Origin: Marivirga sericea
Lineage (GTDB): Bacteria > Bacteroidota > Bacteroidia > Cytophagales > Cyclobacteriaceae
NCBI RefSeq assembly: GCF_900177665.1
Contig: NZ_FXAW01000001.1
Location: 434,001 to 498,000, forward strand
Length of the DNA: 64,000 nucleotides
Reading direction: 5' to 3'
Made by a program: the position numbers and the translations under genes. A model generated the notes under the pieces. The model ran no database searches. It worked only from the letters and a program-made list of their open reading frames with translations, and had not been told where the DNA came from. Positions 27,003 through 36,378 of the stretch are shown piece after piece (positions within the stretch are counted from its first letter, which is position 1; each line of letters opens with the position of its first letter).

Positions 27003-27632
27003 ATGACGGAAATAGCAATATATGGTGCCGGAGGCTTTGGAAGAGAGGTGAATTTAATTATTCAGCAACTTATTAAAAAAGGTCATCCTTATCATTTTTT
27101 AGGTTTTTTTGATGATGAAGATAAGACTCTAGAACTTGGTAATTCTTATCTGGGTAATACAGAAAAACTGAATAACTGGAAAACTCCAATTTCAATAGCA
27201 CTAGGAATTGGAAGCGGAAAGATTCGGAAAAAAATAGTGGAGCGAATTACAAATCCTCAGGTGGACTTTTCTAAGGTAATTTCGCCTTATGCTTTTTTTA
27301 ATGATATTATTTCCATTGGAAAAGGAAGTATTATTTGTGCGGGAGCTAATCTTACAACGAATATTGTGATTGGTGATTTCGCGGTCGTAAACTTAAATGC
27401 TACCATAGGACATGACACTCGCCTTGGAGATTATAGTTCTGTAATGCCTGGAGCTAATTTAGCGGGAAATGTTAATCTGAAGGAATGTGCCTATGTTGGC
27501 AGCGGAGCATCGATTTTAAACGGAATTGTAATGGGCGAAAATTCAGTATTAGGGTCTGGCGGAGTGCTCATCAAAAACTTGGAAGCAAATAGAATAGCCA
27601 TTGGAGTGCCTGCAAAAATTTTAGAAAAGTGA
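27003..27632 (+). CDS. NeuD/PglD-family acetyltransferase (copy 2)
   Basis: This 209-residue protein starts directly after the stop of its paralogue. The N-terminal lobe is AIYGAGGFGREVNLIIQQL. The beta helix carries NATIGHDTRLGDYSSVMPGA (about 132-151), whose histidine is the likely catalytic base. The end RIAIGVPAKILEK is family-typical. It differs enough from copy 1 to be an old duplication with its own substrate. The exosortase gene overlaps its stop codon (GTGA). Confidence 0.9.
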   Translation: MTEIAIYGAGGFGREVNLIIQQLIKKGHPYHFLGFFDDEDKTLELGNSYLGNTEKLNNWKTPISIALGIGSGKIRKKIVERITNPQVDFSKVISPYAFFNDIISIGKGSIICAGANLTTNIVIGDFAVVNLNATIGHDTRLGDYSSVMPGANLAGNVNLKECAYVGSGASILNGIVMGENSVLGSGGVLIKNLEANRIAIGVPAKILEK

Positions 27633-28153
27633 GCTTATATCAAGATTTTAAACCTTCGATCCTTTTCTTGGCTAAATTTATTGGTCTATACATCATTTTA
27701 AATGTGCTATATGGTTTTTATTTAGATGCCTCAAAAGGAGAAGCAGATATTATGACCAAGTGGGTCACAGAACAGACTGCAACTATAATAGGTACATATG
27801 AAGATAAGATTGGTACTGGTCCTAAAGATGATTTAAAGAGCATTTATATTTATAAAGAGAGTAGCGCAATATTATCAGTTTATGAAGGTTGTAACGGCTT
27901 GAATGTGATGATTATTTTCGTTTCGTTTTTAATTGCTTATGGTAAGATCGGGGCAAGGTTGTTGTGGTTTATTCCTTTAGGGTTAGTAGTAATTCATCTA
28001 TTCAATATTCTCAGGATATTACTATTATTTCACGTCACCATTTCTATGCCTGATTTCTTGTATTTTAGTCATAAGTATTTATTTACAGCCTTTATTTATA
28101 TTGCCGTATTTGGCATGTGGGCACTTTGGATCTTTAAAGTAAATGAAAAATAA
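27629..28153 (+). CDS. xrtF: Exosortase family protein XrtF
   Basis: This 174-residue inner-membrane protein has about five helices and the exosortase catalytic triad: Cys88 in YEGCNGLN, Arg129 in NILRIL and His148 in SHKYLF. Exosortases cut and re-anchor proteins bearing a short C-terminal sorting tail. The length and the next gene place it in the Bacteroidota XrtF group. The start is a GTG overlapping the TGA of the acetyltransferase gene (GTGA); the next methionine is far inside. No protein in this window carries an obvious matching sorting tail. Confidence 0.88.
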   Translation: MSLYQDFKPSILFLAKFIGLYIILNVLYGFYLDASKGEADIMTKWVTEQTATIIGTYEDKIGTGPKDDLKSIYIYKESSAILSVYEGCNGLNVMIIFVSFLIAYGKIGARLLWFIPLGLVVIHLFNILRILLLFHVTISMPDFLYFSHKYLFTAFIYIAVFGMWALWIFKVNEK

Positions 28154-28556
28154 CCATTGGTTACAACCAGATCGGAGCCTTAGAGTTTCTCTAATCTTAA
28201 TTAGTTTGATAGGGCTAGGTGTTATTTTCATTGTTCAGCGTTTCAATTACAGCATTCTTTTCTTCGATTCATTGAGTGGTGAAAATAAGTTTATATTTAA
28301 CAGAGGTATTAGATTTTTATTGAATGATAATTTAGTGCTCTTACTGATCTACGCACTTTTCTACGATAAAAAATACGTGAAATTTGGTTTGGCAGTTGAG
28401 GGAGTAGGATTTTTCTTTTTATTGATCCCTTATTTCATCTTAAGATTCTCGACTGACATTGATCATATGTATATTAGTTTTATTCATAGATTGATAATCA
28501 ATCCTACCTTGATGGTGCTCTTGATCCCTGCTATCTATATTCAACGAAACAATTAA
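28143..28556 (+). CDS. Exosortase F system-associated membrane protein
   Basis: This 137-residue protein has four hydrophobic segments (LILISLIGLGVIFIVQRFNY, split near 15-34; LVLLLIYALFYDKKY; a helix after FGLAVEGVGFF; and a last one near LMVLLIPAIYIQ). It overlaps the xrtF gene by 11 bases. From memory of the family, the XrtF gene is regularly followed by a small membrane protein with an RFNYSILFFDSL-like segment, which is seen here. Its role is unknown; it may help substrate handling. Confidence 0.8.
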   Translation: MKNNHWLQPDRSLRVSLILISLIGLGVIFIVQRFNYSILFFDSLSGENKFIFNRGIRFLLNDNLVLLLIYALFYDKKYVKFGLAVEGVGFFFLLIPYFILRFSTDIDHMYISFIHRLIINPTLMVLLIPAIYIQRNN

Positions 28557-28628
28557 GCGATAGAGTCAAAATAATCTAGAAGTGAAAAGTACCAGAAAAA
28601 TAAACATTTTTGTCTAAGCTTAAGCTTC

Positions 28629-28859
28629 TTATCTTCTCTGGTTAAGAAGAGGCTTTAGTAAATCTTCCAAACCATTGGTCTTAATCACCCAAAGCGTTTC
28701 CATTTGCATGCCTAGCTTTCCGGCAGGGAAGCCATCTTTTCTTTTGAACCACTCCAGATAGGAGACGGGAAGATTACAAAGTAAAGTGCCCTTGTATTTT
28801 CCAAAGGGCATCTTTACTCTGACTAAATCTTTTAAGATTTCAGGATTTAATCCTTCCAT
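28629..28859 (-). CDS. DUF3820 family small protein
   Basis: This 76-residue protein has the compact pattern KMPFGKYKGTLLCNLPVSYLEWF (shortened: MPFGKYKG ... LPVSYLEWF) typical of DUF3820, a small family whose FGKYKG loop also appears in nuclease-related folds. The function is not established. It follows the 3-hydroxyacyl-CoA dehydrogenase gene on the minus strand; the start and the upstream stop share a base, suggesting co-transcription. Confidence 0.8.
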   Translation of the reverse strand: MEGLNPEILKDLVRVKMPFGKYKGTLLCNLPVSYLEWFKRKDGFPAGKLGMQMETLWVIKTNGLEDLLKPLLNQRR

Positions 28860-29749
28860 TATTTTTTGAAAGTATCGGCCACCACCAAATCTTTAGTTCC
28901 ATGGCTATAGTTGTAAAAGCCTTCACCTGACTTAGACCCCATTTTTCCAGCTTGCACCATATTAATTAGTAGTGGACATGGTCTATACTTAGGATCTCCT
29001 AAGCCATCATGCAATACATTTAAAATACTCAAGCAAACATCCAAACCAATAAAATCAGCTAATTGAAGCGGTCCCATAGGATGAGCCATTCCCAACTTCA
29101 TAACGGAATCAATTTCCTTCACACCAGCAACGCCCTCGAATAAGCTAAATATTGCTTCATTGATCATAGGCATTAAAATTCTGTTAGCTATGAATCCAGG
29201 ATAGTCATTTACTTCTTCCGGAATTTTACCCAATTTTTTAGACATTTCCATGATTCGGTTAGTCACCTCGTCAGAAGTAGAGTACCCACGGATAATTTCC
29301 ACCAATTTCATAACTGGAACGGGATTCATGAAGTGCATTCCGATTACTTTGTCAGGTCTTTTAGTAACAGACCCAATTTTGGTAATAGAAATAGAACTAG
29401 TATTTGAAGCTAGAATAGTTTTTTCATCACAAACTTCATCTAATTCTTTAAAGATCTTTAGTTTTAAATCAGTATTTTCTGTTGCAGCTTCTACTACTAA
29501 ATCAGCATTTTTTGCGCCATCTTTAACTGATGTGAAAGTCGTAATATTATTTAAAGTTTCAGTCTTCTTTGCCTCGTCTATGAGTTCCTTTTTTACTTGT
29601 CTGTCCAAATTCTTTCCGATGGTGGCCATTCCTTTTTCAAGGGCTGCTTGACTGATGTCGATTAAAGAAACTTTGAAACCGTTTTGTGCAAATACATGCG
29701 CAATGCCGTTACCCATTGTTCCCGAACCTATTACTGATATATTTTCCAT
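28859..29749 (-). CDS. 3-hydroxyacyl-CoA (3-hydroxybutyryl-CoA) dehydrogenase
   Basis: This 296-residue cytoplasmic enzyme is the stand-alone NAD-dependent dehydrogenase of the HBDH type. The Rossmann motif is VIGSGTMGNGIAHVFAQNGF (5-24). The catalytic stretch ASNTSSISITKIG (about 114-126) is followed by GMHFMNPVPVMKLVEII (about 136-152) with the active-site histidine, and the C-terminal domain has ADFIGLDVCL. It oxidises 3-hydroxyacyl-CoA to 3-oxoacyl-CoA in fatty-acid or butyrate-type metabolism. It is divergent from the M1 peptidase gene across about 227 bases. Confidence 0.92.
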   Translation of the reverse strand: MENISVIGSGTMGNGIAHVFAQNGFKVSLIDISQAALEKGMATIGKNLDRQVKKELIDEAKKTETLNNITTFTSVKDGAKNADLVVEAATENTDLKLKIFKELDEVCDEKTILASNTSSISITKIGSVTKRPDKVIGMHFMNPVPVMKLVEIIRGYSTSDEVTNRIMEMSKKLGKIPEEVNDYPGFIANRILMPMINEAIFSLFEGVAGVKEIDSVMKLGMAHPMGPLQLADFIGLDVCLSILNVLHDGLGDPKYRPCPLLINMVQAGKMGSKSGEGFYNYSHGTKDLVVADTFKK

Positions 29750-29976
29750 AGTTTATTTTTATTTATTATTAGCTGTGGCAAAGATATAAAATATGCATTG
29801 CCTTAGTAACCCGTGATTCGAAAAGATGTTGGAAAAAGTGTATATGGAGAAACCAAGAATTAAGGTATTTAATACCAAACTTCTAGCTTCAAACCCATTT
29901 ATCAAACAATACTGTGGATGACAATAAAAATATACTAATTTCGTGTATTATCGAATACAAACCTTAAACGAAATAT

Positions 29977-31926
29977 ATGAGAGTATTAAAATTATCGATT
30001 TTGATGTTTTTAGGCGTAATGACTAGCCTATTTGCACAGGATCCGCAAGAGAGCAACCAGGATTTGTTTAAATTTTTTGGAGACAGAAGTGGAAATGAGT
30101 TCAGATCGGCTTCTGGTAAACCAGGTTACAATTATTGGCAAAATAGTGCTGATTATAAGATTGATGTGACTTTAGATGAAGAGAATGAAATGATTAATGG
30201 TAAAATCACTATTAGTTATGTTAATAATAGTCCGGAGGATTTAGAATTTGTTTGGTTGCATTTAGAGCAGAATCGATTTACTGAAACCTCAAGAGGTACA
30301 CTAACTACCCCAATTCAAGGAAACAGATATGCAGGAGATATGGATGGCGGTTATAAGATCACTAATTTGAAAGCAGTTAGTGGGCGAAGAGGAAATCCAT
30401 CAAGTGAGTATATTATCAATGATACTAGAATGCAAGTGTTCTTTGATGAGCCAGTTGAAGCAAAAGGTGGGACAGCTAGCATCAGTATGAATTTCGAATA
30501 TAAGATTCCAGTAAAGGGAATGGATAGAATGGGTCAGCTGAAAGTTGATGATGGGACAATTTTTGCAATGGCGCAATGGTATCCTAAAATGGTGGTATTT
30601 GATGATATACAAGGCTGGAATACCCAACCATACTTAGGTGCTGGAGAGTTTTATTTGGATTATGGTGATTTTGAATACAATGTTACAGTTCCTTACAACC
30701 ATATAGTAGTTGGTTCTGGTGAACTATTGAATCCCTCAGAAGTCTTGACTTCTGAGCAGCAAAATAGAATGGCGAAAGCTGCTAAAAGTGATGAAACAAT
30801 CCATATCATTACTGCAGATGAAGTGGGTGATCCCTCTAAGACAAGACCAAAACAATCAGGAAACATAACATGGAAGTTCAAGATTGAGAATGCTAGAGAT
30901 GTAGCTTGGGGATCGTCACCAGCCTTTATATGGGATGCGGCTAAAATCGATTTGCCCAGCGGTAAAAAAGCAATGGCACAATCTGCATATCCAAAAGAAA
31001 GTGATGGGGAAGATGGCTATGGTCGCTCTACTGAGTACTCTAAAGCTTCCATTGAGCATTATTCTAACAAATGGTTTGAATATCCATATCCTAATGCAGT
31101 GAATGTTGCGGCTGATATTGGAGGAATGGAATACCCAGGACTAAATTTCTGCGGATACCAATCTAAAAATAAATCCCTTTGGGGAGTAACAGATCACGAG
31201 TTTGGCCATAATTGGTTTCCCATGATAGTAGGAAGCAACGAAAGATTGTATGCTTGGATGGATGAAGGGTTCAACACTTTTATCAATTTCTATTCATCTG
31301 AAGAGTTCAATGATGGAGAGTTTGCAGATGATTTGGACGAAACCAGAAGCTATACAGGCTGGTTAACAAGTGAAAATAGAGAAAAAATAGCGACTTACCC
31401 GGATGTTGCTAACACTAGAAATTTAGGAATGATTGCGTATATGAAACCTGCTATGGGATTATTAATGCTAAGAGAATACATTATAGGTCATGAAAGATTT
31501 GATAATGCTTTTAAAGCATATATCAACAGATGGGCTTATAAGCACCCAACACCAGGTGATTTCTTCAATACAATAGAAAATGTTTCGGGAGAAAATTTAT
31601 CTTGGTTTTGGAGAACATGGTTCTACGGAAATGGTAATATTGACATTGCATTAGATGGTGTATATCCTTATCAAGGTAGTTATTTACTTGTATTAGCAAA
31701 TAAAGGTGAAGTACCCATGCCTGTTAAGATGAAAGTTACTTATGCCGATGGTTCCGAAGAAATAGTAGAACTGCCTGTAGAAATTTGGCAAAGAGGAAAT
31801 TCTTGGAATCACTTGTTAAGCACCGCTAAAGAAGTTGAAAAAATAGAACTTGATCCTAATAAAATACTACCAGATATCAATGGAAGTAATGATGTTTGGC
31901 CTAGTCCTTATTATGAGGAAAAATAG
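29977..31926 (+). CDS. Exported M1-family metallopeptidase
   Basis: This 649-residue protein has a signal peptide (LSILMFLGVMTSLFAQ). The N-terminal saddle domain (about 35-260) precedes the gluzincin core with HEFGH at 407-411 and the third zinc ligand Glu430 in WMDEGFNTF, the classic HExxH-x18-E of M1 enzymes. An EYPGLNFCG segment (about 386) stands where the GAMEN-like substrate motif should be, with G-M-E-Y-P. Such enzymes trim peptides in the periplasm. The gene has its own promoter region and a strong terminator. Confidence 0.92.
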   Translation: MRVLKLSILMFLGVMTSLFAQDPQESNQDLFKFFGDRSGNEFRSASGKPGYNYWQNSADYKIDVTLDEENEMINGKITISYVNNSPEDLEFVWLHLEQNRFTETSRGTLTTPIQGNRYAGDMDGGYKITNLKAVSGRRGNPSSEYIINDTRMQVFFDEPVEAKGGTASISMNFEYKIPVKGMDRMGQLKVDDGTIFAMAQWYPKMVVFDDIQGWNTQPYLGAGEFYLDYGDFEYNVTVPYNHIVVGSGELLNPSEVLTSEQQNRMAKAAKSDETIHIITADEVGDPSKTRPKQSGNITWKFKIENARDVAWGSSPAFIWDAAKIDLPSGKKAMAQSAYPKESDGEDGYGRSTEYSKASIEHYSNKWFEYPYPNAVNVAADIGGMEYPGLNFCGYQSKNKSLWGVTDHEFGHNWFPMIVGSNERLYAWMDEGFNTFINFYSSEEFNDGEFADDLDETRSYTGWLTSENREKIATYPDVANTRNLGMIAYMKPAMGLLMLREYIIGHERFDNAFKAYINRWAYKHPTPGDFFNTIENVSGENLSWFWRTWFYGNGNIDIALDGVYPYQGSYLLVLANKGEVPMPVKMKVTYADGSEEIVELPVEIWQRGNSWNHLLSTAKEVEKIELDPNKILPDINGSNDVWPSPYYEEK

Positions 31927-31940
31927 TAATCAATTAAAGA

Positions 31941-31967
31941 AAGCTCTCCGATCGGAGAGCTTTTTTT
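31941..31967. terminator. Bidirectional intrinsic terminator
   Basis: A perfect 22-base palindrome with arms AAGCTCTCCGA / TCGGAGAGCTT at 31941-31962 is followed by a T-run and preceded by A-rich DNA. It serves the M1 peptidase gene and the convergent metallopeptidase-like gene. Confidence 0.9.
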
Positions 31968-31972
31968 ATAGT

Positions 31973-32542
31973 CTATTTTTCAATAATTGGTTCAAAAGGT
32001 ATTTCATTTAAATTGCAGAGTTCGACTTGTTCAATAGATAAATAGTATTTATTGAGTTTGTTTTTATAACCTTGATCAACGAGATCATGATTTAATAACC
32101 ATTCTTTAGTCGCAATTATTTCTTCTCTAAAACCCCTTTCAATAGCAATATAATCAGCTTCATGCTCCGCTTTCATTTTAAAGGAATCAGAAAAAACGTA
32201 TTTTAGCCCGTATTTAATCATTCCTAGGTTAGAATAAGATAGATAGTCGACCAAATGTCCTAATTCATGGGCGAACCAACCTTTCATGACTTCTTGTGGT
32301 ACATCCTCTACTTTTAGGGTGTCACTACTGCTCACAAAAACGCCTAATTTAATTCTGTATTTTTTTACTCCGCTCAATATGTTTGATAAATTAATGATAG
32401 GTTGAGCTTGCATAGTAGAAGATTTCACTCTTTTTTGATATAATGTAATCGAGTGAACATGTAAATCATCATATGCCTTAAGAGCTTCTAAGAAACTGTC
32501 TTTTATTTTTTGACTTTTAACTTCTTTAAACTTTACTTTCAT
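31973..32542 (-). CDS. Small soluble HExxH protein, putative metallopeptidase
   Basis: This 189-residue protein has no signal peptide. It carries HELGH at residues 92-96 in a helix (GWFAHELGHLVDYLSY) and EHEADYIAIERGF at about 126-138, where Glu128 could be the third zinc ligand. This spacing and the Hxx(A)D ending recall small gluzincins such as those of the M48- and ImmA-like groups, but I do not recognise a specific family. It converges on the M1 peptidase and is divergent from the M16 gene, so three metallopeptidase-type genes are adjacent. Confidence 0.65.
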   Translation of the reverse strand: MKVKFKEVKSQKIKDSFLEALKAYDDLHVHSITLYQKRVKSSTMQAQPIINLSNILSGVKKYRIKLGVFVSSSDTLKVEDVPQEVMKGWFAHELGHLVDYLSYSNLGMIKYGLKYVFSDSFKMKAEHEADYIAIERGFREEIIATKEWLLNHDLVDQGYKNKLNKYYLSIEQVELCNLNEIPFEPIIEK

Positions 32543-32674
32543 ACCAACTATACAACGATGGTAAATTCTGATTGTTTATCGTTCAAGATTACAAAATAAA
32601 ACTAACGAGATAGTTGTGTGTGAGCGTATTTTATAATAATTTAAGCATTTATAATTAAATAAAAACTTAAAATT

Positions 32675-35503
32675 ATGCTTAAAATGAAGAACTTATTGAT
32701 TGCTTTTATGCTGGTCATTTCGACAATTCCAGCCTTTTCGCAATCTTCAGAAATTAACAAAGCCTTACAAAAACCTATTCCATTGGATCCTAATGTGAAA
32801 GTTGGGCAATTAGAAAATGGTTTAACTTACTATATCCGACAGAATGAAAAACCTGAAGATAAGGTTGAGTTTCGTCTTGTCATTAATGCAGGTTCCATGC
32901 AGGAGAATGATAAACAATTGGGCTTAGCTCACTTCACTGAGCATATGGCCTTTAACGGTACCGAAAACTTCAAGAAGAATGAGTTAGTTGATTATTTACA
33001 ATCAGCTGGTGTTAAATTTGGAGCTGATTTGAATGCTTACACAAGTTTTGATGAGACTGTGTATATTTTACCAATACCAACTGATGAAGAGACTCTAGAT
33101 AATGGTTTAACCGTTTTGCAAGATTGGGCATCTGGGTTATTAATGACCGAGGATGAGATTGATAAGGAAAGAGGGGTTGTATTGGAAGAATGGAGATTAG
33201 GGCAGGGTGCCAGTCAGAGAATGAGAGATGAGTATTTCCCGGTTCTTTTTAAAGATTCTCGATATGCAGAAAGGTTACCTATAGGTAAAAAGGAGATACT
33301 AGAAAATTTCAAATATGAGACGCTACGTTCTTTTTATGAAGATTGGTATCGACCGAATTTAATGGCTGTAATTGCTGTCGGAGATGTAGATCCTGCAGAA
33401 ATGGAGAAGGAAATCAAAGAACGTTTTGGAGATTTAAAAAATCCTAAAAAGCCTAAGGAGAAAAAACTGTATGAGGTTCCTTCACATGAAGAAACCTATG
33501 TTAGCATCGTTACCGATAAAGAAGCTAATTTTAATCAAATCCAGATTTATTACAAGCATGACAATGAAGTGATGAAATCTTTGTCAGATATGAGAAGGGA
33601 TTTGGTCTACAGTTTATATAATGGCATGCTGGGCGAAAGATTAAATGAATTAAGTCAGTCTGCCAATCCTCCATTCTTATTCGCTGGAACTAGCTTTTCT
33701 CCTATGGTAAGAAGTAAGAGTGCTTATTCTTCATTTGCTATTGTAGGTGAGGGTGGATTTGAAAGAGGAGTGGAAGTACTAGCTGAAGAAAATAAAAGAA
33801 TTAAAGAGCACGGATTTACCTCTTCCGAACTAGATCGCTATAAAAAAACATTTTTAAATAATGCAGAGAAAAGTGTAAAAGAGTTGGATAAAACAGAATC
33901 GAATAGATTTGCAAGTGCATATATCCAGCATTTTTTAAGAAACAGTCCAATCCCTGGAGCTGAATTTGAATATGATTTCTATAAGAATTTGATCAATACG
34001 ATCACTTTACCTGAGATCAATATGTTAGCCGATAAGTGGGTTACAGATGAAAATATGGTTGTAGTATTAACCGGTACTGAAAAAGAAGGAGTGGAGATGC
34101 CAACGGAGGATGATATATTGAAAATCATCAATGAGGTGGAAAATTCTGAAATCGAAGCCTACGAAGAAGAAGAAGTAGCAGAGGGTTTTATGACTCAAGC
34201 ACCGAAAGCAGGTAAGGTTGCTAATTCAATTTCACATGAAGAGTTAGGAGTAACTGAACTAGAATTAAGTAATGGAGTAAAAGTTGTGTTGAAACCCACA
34301 GAATTTAAGAATGACGAGGTTAAAATGAGAGCTTATAGCTTTGGTGGACATAGTCAGTATGAGATGGAAGATTATTACTCCGCTTCTAATGCTACTTCAC
34401 TAATTTCAGAGGCAGGTGTTTCAGATTTTTCAAATACTGAAATTCAAAAAATGCTATCGGGAAAAACTGTCAGAGTAAGTCCATATATAGGATCTTTATC
34501 TGAAGGTTTTAGAGCTGAAACAAGTCCTCAGGATTTAGAAGAGATGTTTCAGTTGACACATCTTTATTTTACATCTCCTCGAATGGATGAAGAGGCATTT
34601 GGTTCATATGTAAGTAAAAATAAAATGCTTTATGGTAACTTGATGTCCAATCCTCAATTCTATTATAGCGATAAGCTGAGTATGATTTTATCACAAGGTA
34701 ATCCTCGTGGTGGTGGATTTCCAAAAGCAGAAGATTTAGATAAAATAGATTTTCAGAAAGCATATGATATTTACACAGAAAGATTTGCAGATGCCAGCGA
34801 TTTCACTTTTGTTTTCGTAGGCAATTTTACTGTGGAAGGTATCACACCATTATTGGAAACCTATTTGGGTAGCTTACCAACTGTTGAAAGAGAAGATGAT
34901 TGGGTGGATTTGGGAATTAGACCACCAAAAGGTGTTGTAAAAGAAGAAATCATTAAAGGAACGGATCAAAAAAGTTATGCTACTATCTTATATCATGGAG
35001 CAACAGAATATGATAAGCAAAAAAGCTATCACTTAAAATCCCTTGGTGAATTGGTTACTAATGAGCTAATTGATATTCTTAGAGAAGAAAAAAGCGGAGT
35101 TTATGGAGTTGGTGCTTCTGGAAGTATGCAAAGATTACCTGAAAGTCGTTATTCTTTTAGAATAGCTTTTCCTTGTGGACCGGAAAATGTGGATGATTTG
35201 GTAAAAACTACGCATGAAATTTTAGCTGACATTAAAGAGAATGGAGTTAAAGAGGAAGATTTAACTAAAGTGAAAGAAGCGCAGCTTAAAAGTTTAAAGG
35301 AAAATTTAAAGACAAATGATTACTGGTTGAATAGGCTGTATGATTTTTACTATTACGAAGATGATTTAGGTAACTTTGTGATTACCGAAGATAAAATCGA
35401 AGCCTTAACTACTGAAGATCTTAAAGTAGCTGCAAATGAGTTCTTAAATGAAGATCAGTTTGTAGAAGCCATTTTATTACCTGAAGGAGCATCGGCCGAA
35501 TAG
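32675..35503 (+). CDS. Exported M16-family (insulinase/pitrilysin) metallopeptidase
   Basis: This 942-residue protein has a signal peptide (LLIAFMLVISTIPAFSQ) and two homologous M16 halves. The inverted zinc motif HFTEH is at 86-90, and the distal glutamate lies in DKERGVVLEEWR (about 163-174). The second half (about 520-940) has no HxxEH, as in single-chain pitrilysin-like enzymes, where it helps to form the chamber. ATGs at 32675 and 32684 are both possible starts and differ by three residues. It should degrade peptides in the periplasm. A hairpin follows the gene. Confidence 0.92.
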   Translation: MLKMKNLLIAFMLVISTIPAFSQSSEINKALQKPIPLDPNVKVGQLENGLTYYIRQNEKPEDKVEFRLVINAGSMQENDKQLGLAHFTEHMAFNGTENFKKNELVDYLQSAGVKFGADLNAYTSFDETVYILPIPTDEETLDNGLTVLQDWASGLLMTEDEIDKERGVVLEEWRLGQGASQRMRDEYFPVLFKDSRYAERLPIGKKEILENFKYETLRSFYEDWYRPNLMAVIAVGDVDPAEMEKEIKERFGDLKNPKKPKEKKLYEVPSHEETYVSIVTDKEANFNQIQIYYKHDNEVMKSLSDMRRDLVYSLYNGMLGERLNELSQSANPPFLFAGTSFSPMVRSKSAYSSFAIVGEGGFERGVEVLAEENKRIKEHGFTSSELDRYKKTFLNNAEKSVKELDKTESNRFASAYIQHFLRNSPIPGAEFEYDFYKNLINTITLPEINMLADKWVTDENMVVVLTGTEKEGVEMPTEDDILKIINEVENSEIEAYEEEEVAEGFMTQAPKAGKVANSISHEELGVTELELSNGVKVVLKPTEFKNDEVKMRAYSFGGHSQYEMEDYYSASNATSLISEAGVSDFSNTEIQKMLSGKTVRVSPYIGSLSEGFRAETSPQDLEEMFQLTHLYFTSPRMDEEAFGSYVSKNKMLYGNLMSNPQFYYSDKLSMILSQGNPRGGGFPKAEDLDKIDFQKAYDIYTERFADASDFTFVFVGNFTVEGITPLLETYLGSLPTVEREDDWVDLGIRPPKGVVKEEIIKGTDQKSYATILYHGATEYDKQKSYHLKSLGELVTNELIDILREEKSGVYGVGASGSMQRLPESRYSFRIAFPCGPENVDDLVKTTHEILADIKENGVKEEDLTKVKEAQLKSLKENLKTNDYWLNRLYDFYYYEDDLGNFVITEDKIEALTTEDLKVAANEFLNEDQFVEAILLPEGASAE

Positions 35504-35524
35504 ATTATTTTGAATACATAGAGT

Positions 35525-35563
35525 AAAAGCTGTCTCAGATTTAGTTTTGGGACAGCTTTTTTT
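35525..35563. terminator. Intrinsic terminator
   Basis: AAAAGCTGTC (35525-35534) pairs perfectly with GACAGCTTTT (35551-35560), with extra pairs inside the loop, and a T-run follows. It ends the M16 gene; the A-run on the other side lets it also serve the convergent pth gene. Confidence 0.88.
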
Positions 35564-35606
35564 ATAAGTTTTTTTGGAGGGAAATTATGTGCAGAAAATA
35601 ATATCT

Positions 35607-36167
35607 TTAATCATTAAATTGGCTCATGGTCATATTTACTCCTATTGTAGAAAATCCTAAGATCATGTCGCAAGCTTTATCCATCGCAAAAGGTAATTCC
35701 TCAAATTCCTGCTTTGTGAATGGGCTCAAGACATAATCCACTTGTTGGCCTTTATGGAAATTATCACCAACCCCAAATTTCAAGCGCGCATAATTTTGAC
35801 CTCCCGTGAGTTGTTCAATGTTTTTCAAGCCATTATGGCCAGCTGATGATCCTTTTGCACGAAGTCTCAATTTTCCAAAAGGAAGTGCAATATCATCAGT
35901 GATAACTAAGACATTCTCTTTGGGGATTTTTAATTCTTGCATCCAATAATTGACAGCCTTTCCAGAAAGGTTCATATAAGTAGTAGGCTTAATTAAGTGG
36001 ATTTGTCTGCCTTTATATTTAAACTCGGATTTCATGGCGAGTTTTAAGGTTTCAAACTCCACTTTCTGCAGATCAGCCAGACGGTCTAATGTCAAGAAGC
36101 CTATGTTGTGACGAGTAATTTCATATTCTGGTCCAATATTGCCTAATCCTACTATAAGATATTTCAT
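35607..36167 (-). CDS. pth: Peptidyl-tRNA hydrolase
   Basis: This 186-residue enzyme recycles tRNA from peptidyl-tRNAs dropped by stalled ribosomes. It shows the family opening [20 protein letters not shown] with the catalytic His20, the block [17 protein letters not shown] (about 55-71) and the [13 protein letters not shown] segment (about 106-118). The length is the usual one for Pth. It has its own promoter region of about 211 bases, divergent from the NtrC-type regulator gene. Confidence 0.95.
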   Translation of the reverse strand: MKYLIVGLGNIGPEYEITRHNIGFLTLDRLADLQKVEFETLKLAMKSEFKYKGRQIHLIKPTTYMNLSGKAVNYWMQELKIPKENVLVITDDIALPFGKLRLRAKGSSAGHNGLKNIEQLTGGQNYARLKFGVGDNFHKGQQVDYVLSPFTKQEFEELPFAMDKACDMILGFSTIGVNMTMSQFND

Positions 36168-36378
36168 TTGAGGTATTTTGAATTAAAATTCTTTCGGGGA
36201 GCGAAATTACAGTTTTTCATTTTAAAAAATGGTCATAGAGAAAAGGAATCTAAATTTATCTTGAGATGTTAAAAAATGAACTTTCTAAATAGTTGATGAA
36301 ATTATTACATATGATCATTAGTTTACAGGATTGTTTTTATCTTTTGAGATTAAATAGAAATTTAACGAACTGCTGAGA

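Noticed and set aside
26403-27632. Adjacent acetyltransferase genes as one gene split by a frameshift
   Set aside because: Each has its own complete N-terminal lobe, hexapeptide helix, catalytic histidine and C-terminal end, so they are tandem paralogues.
29250-29651. 133-residue frame opposite the 3-hydroxyacyl-CoA dehydrogenase gene
   Set aside because: The opposite strand encodes a well-conserved enzyme; the frame has low-complexity composition and no start context.
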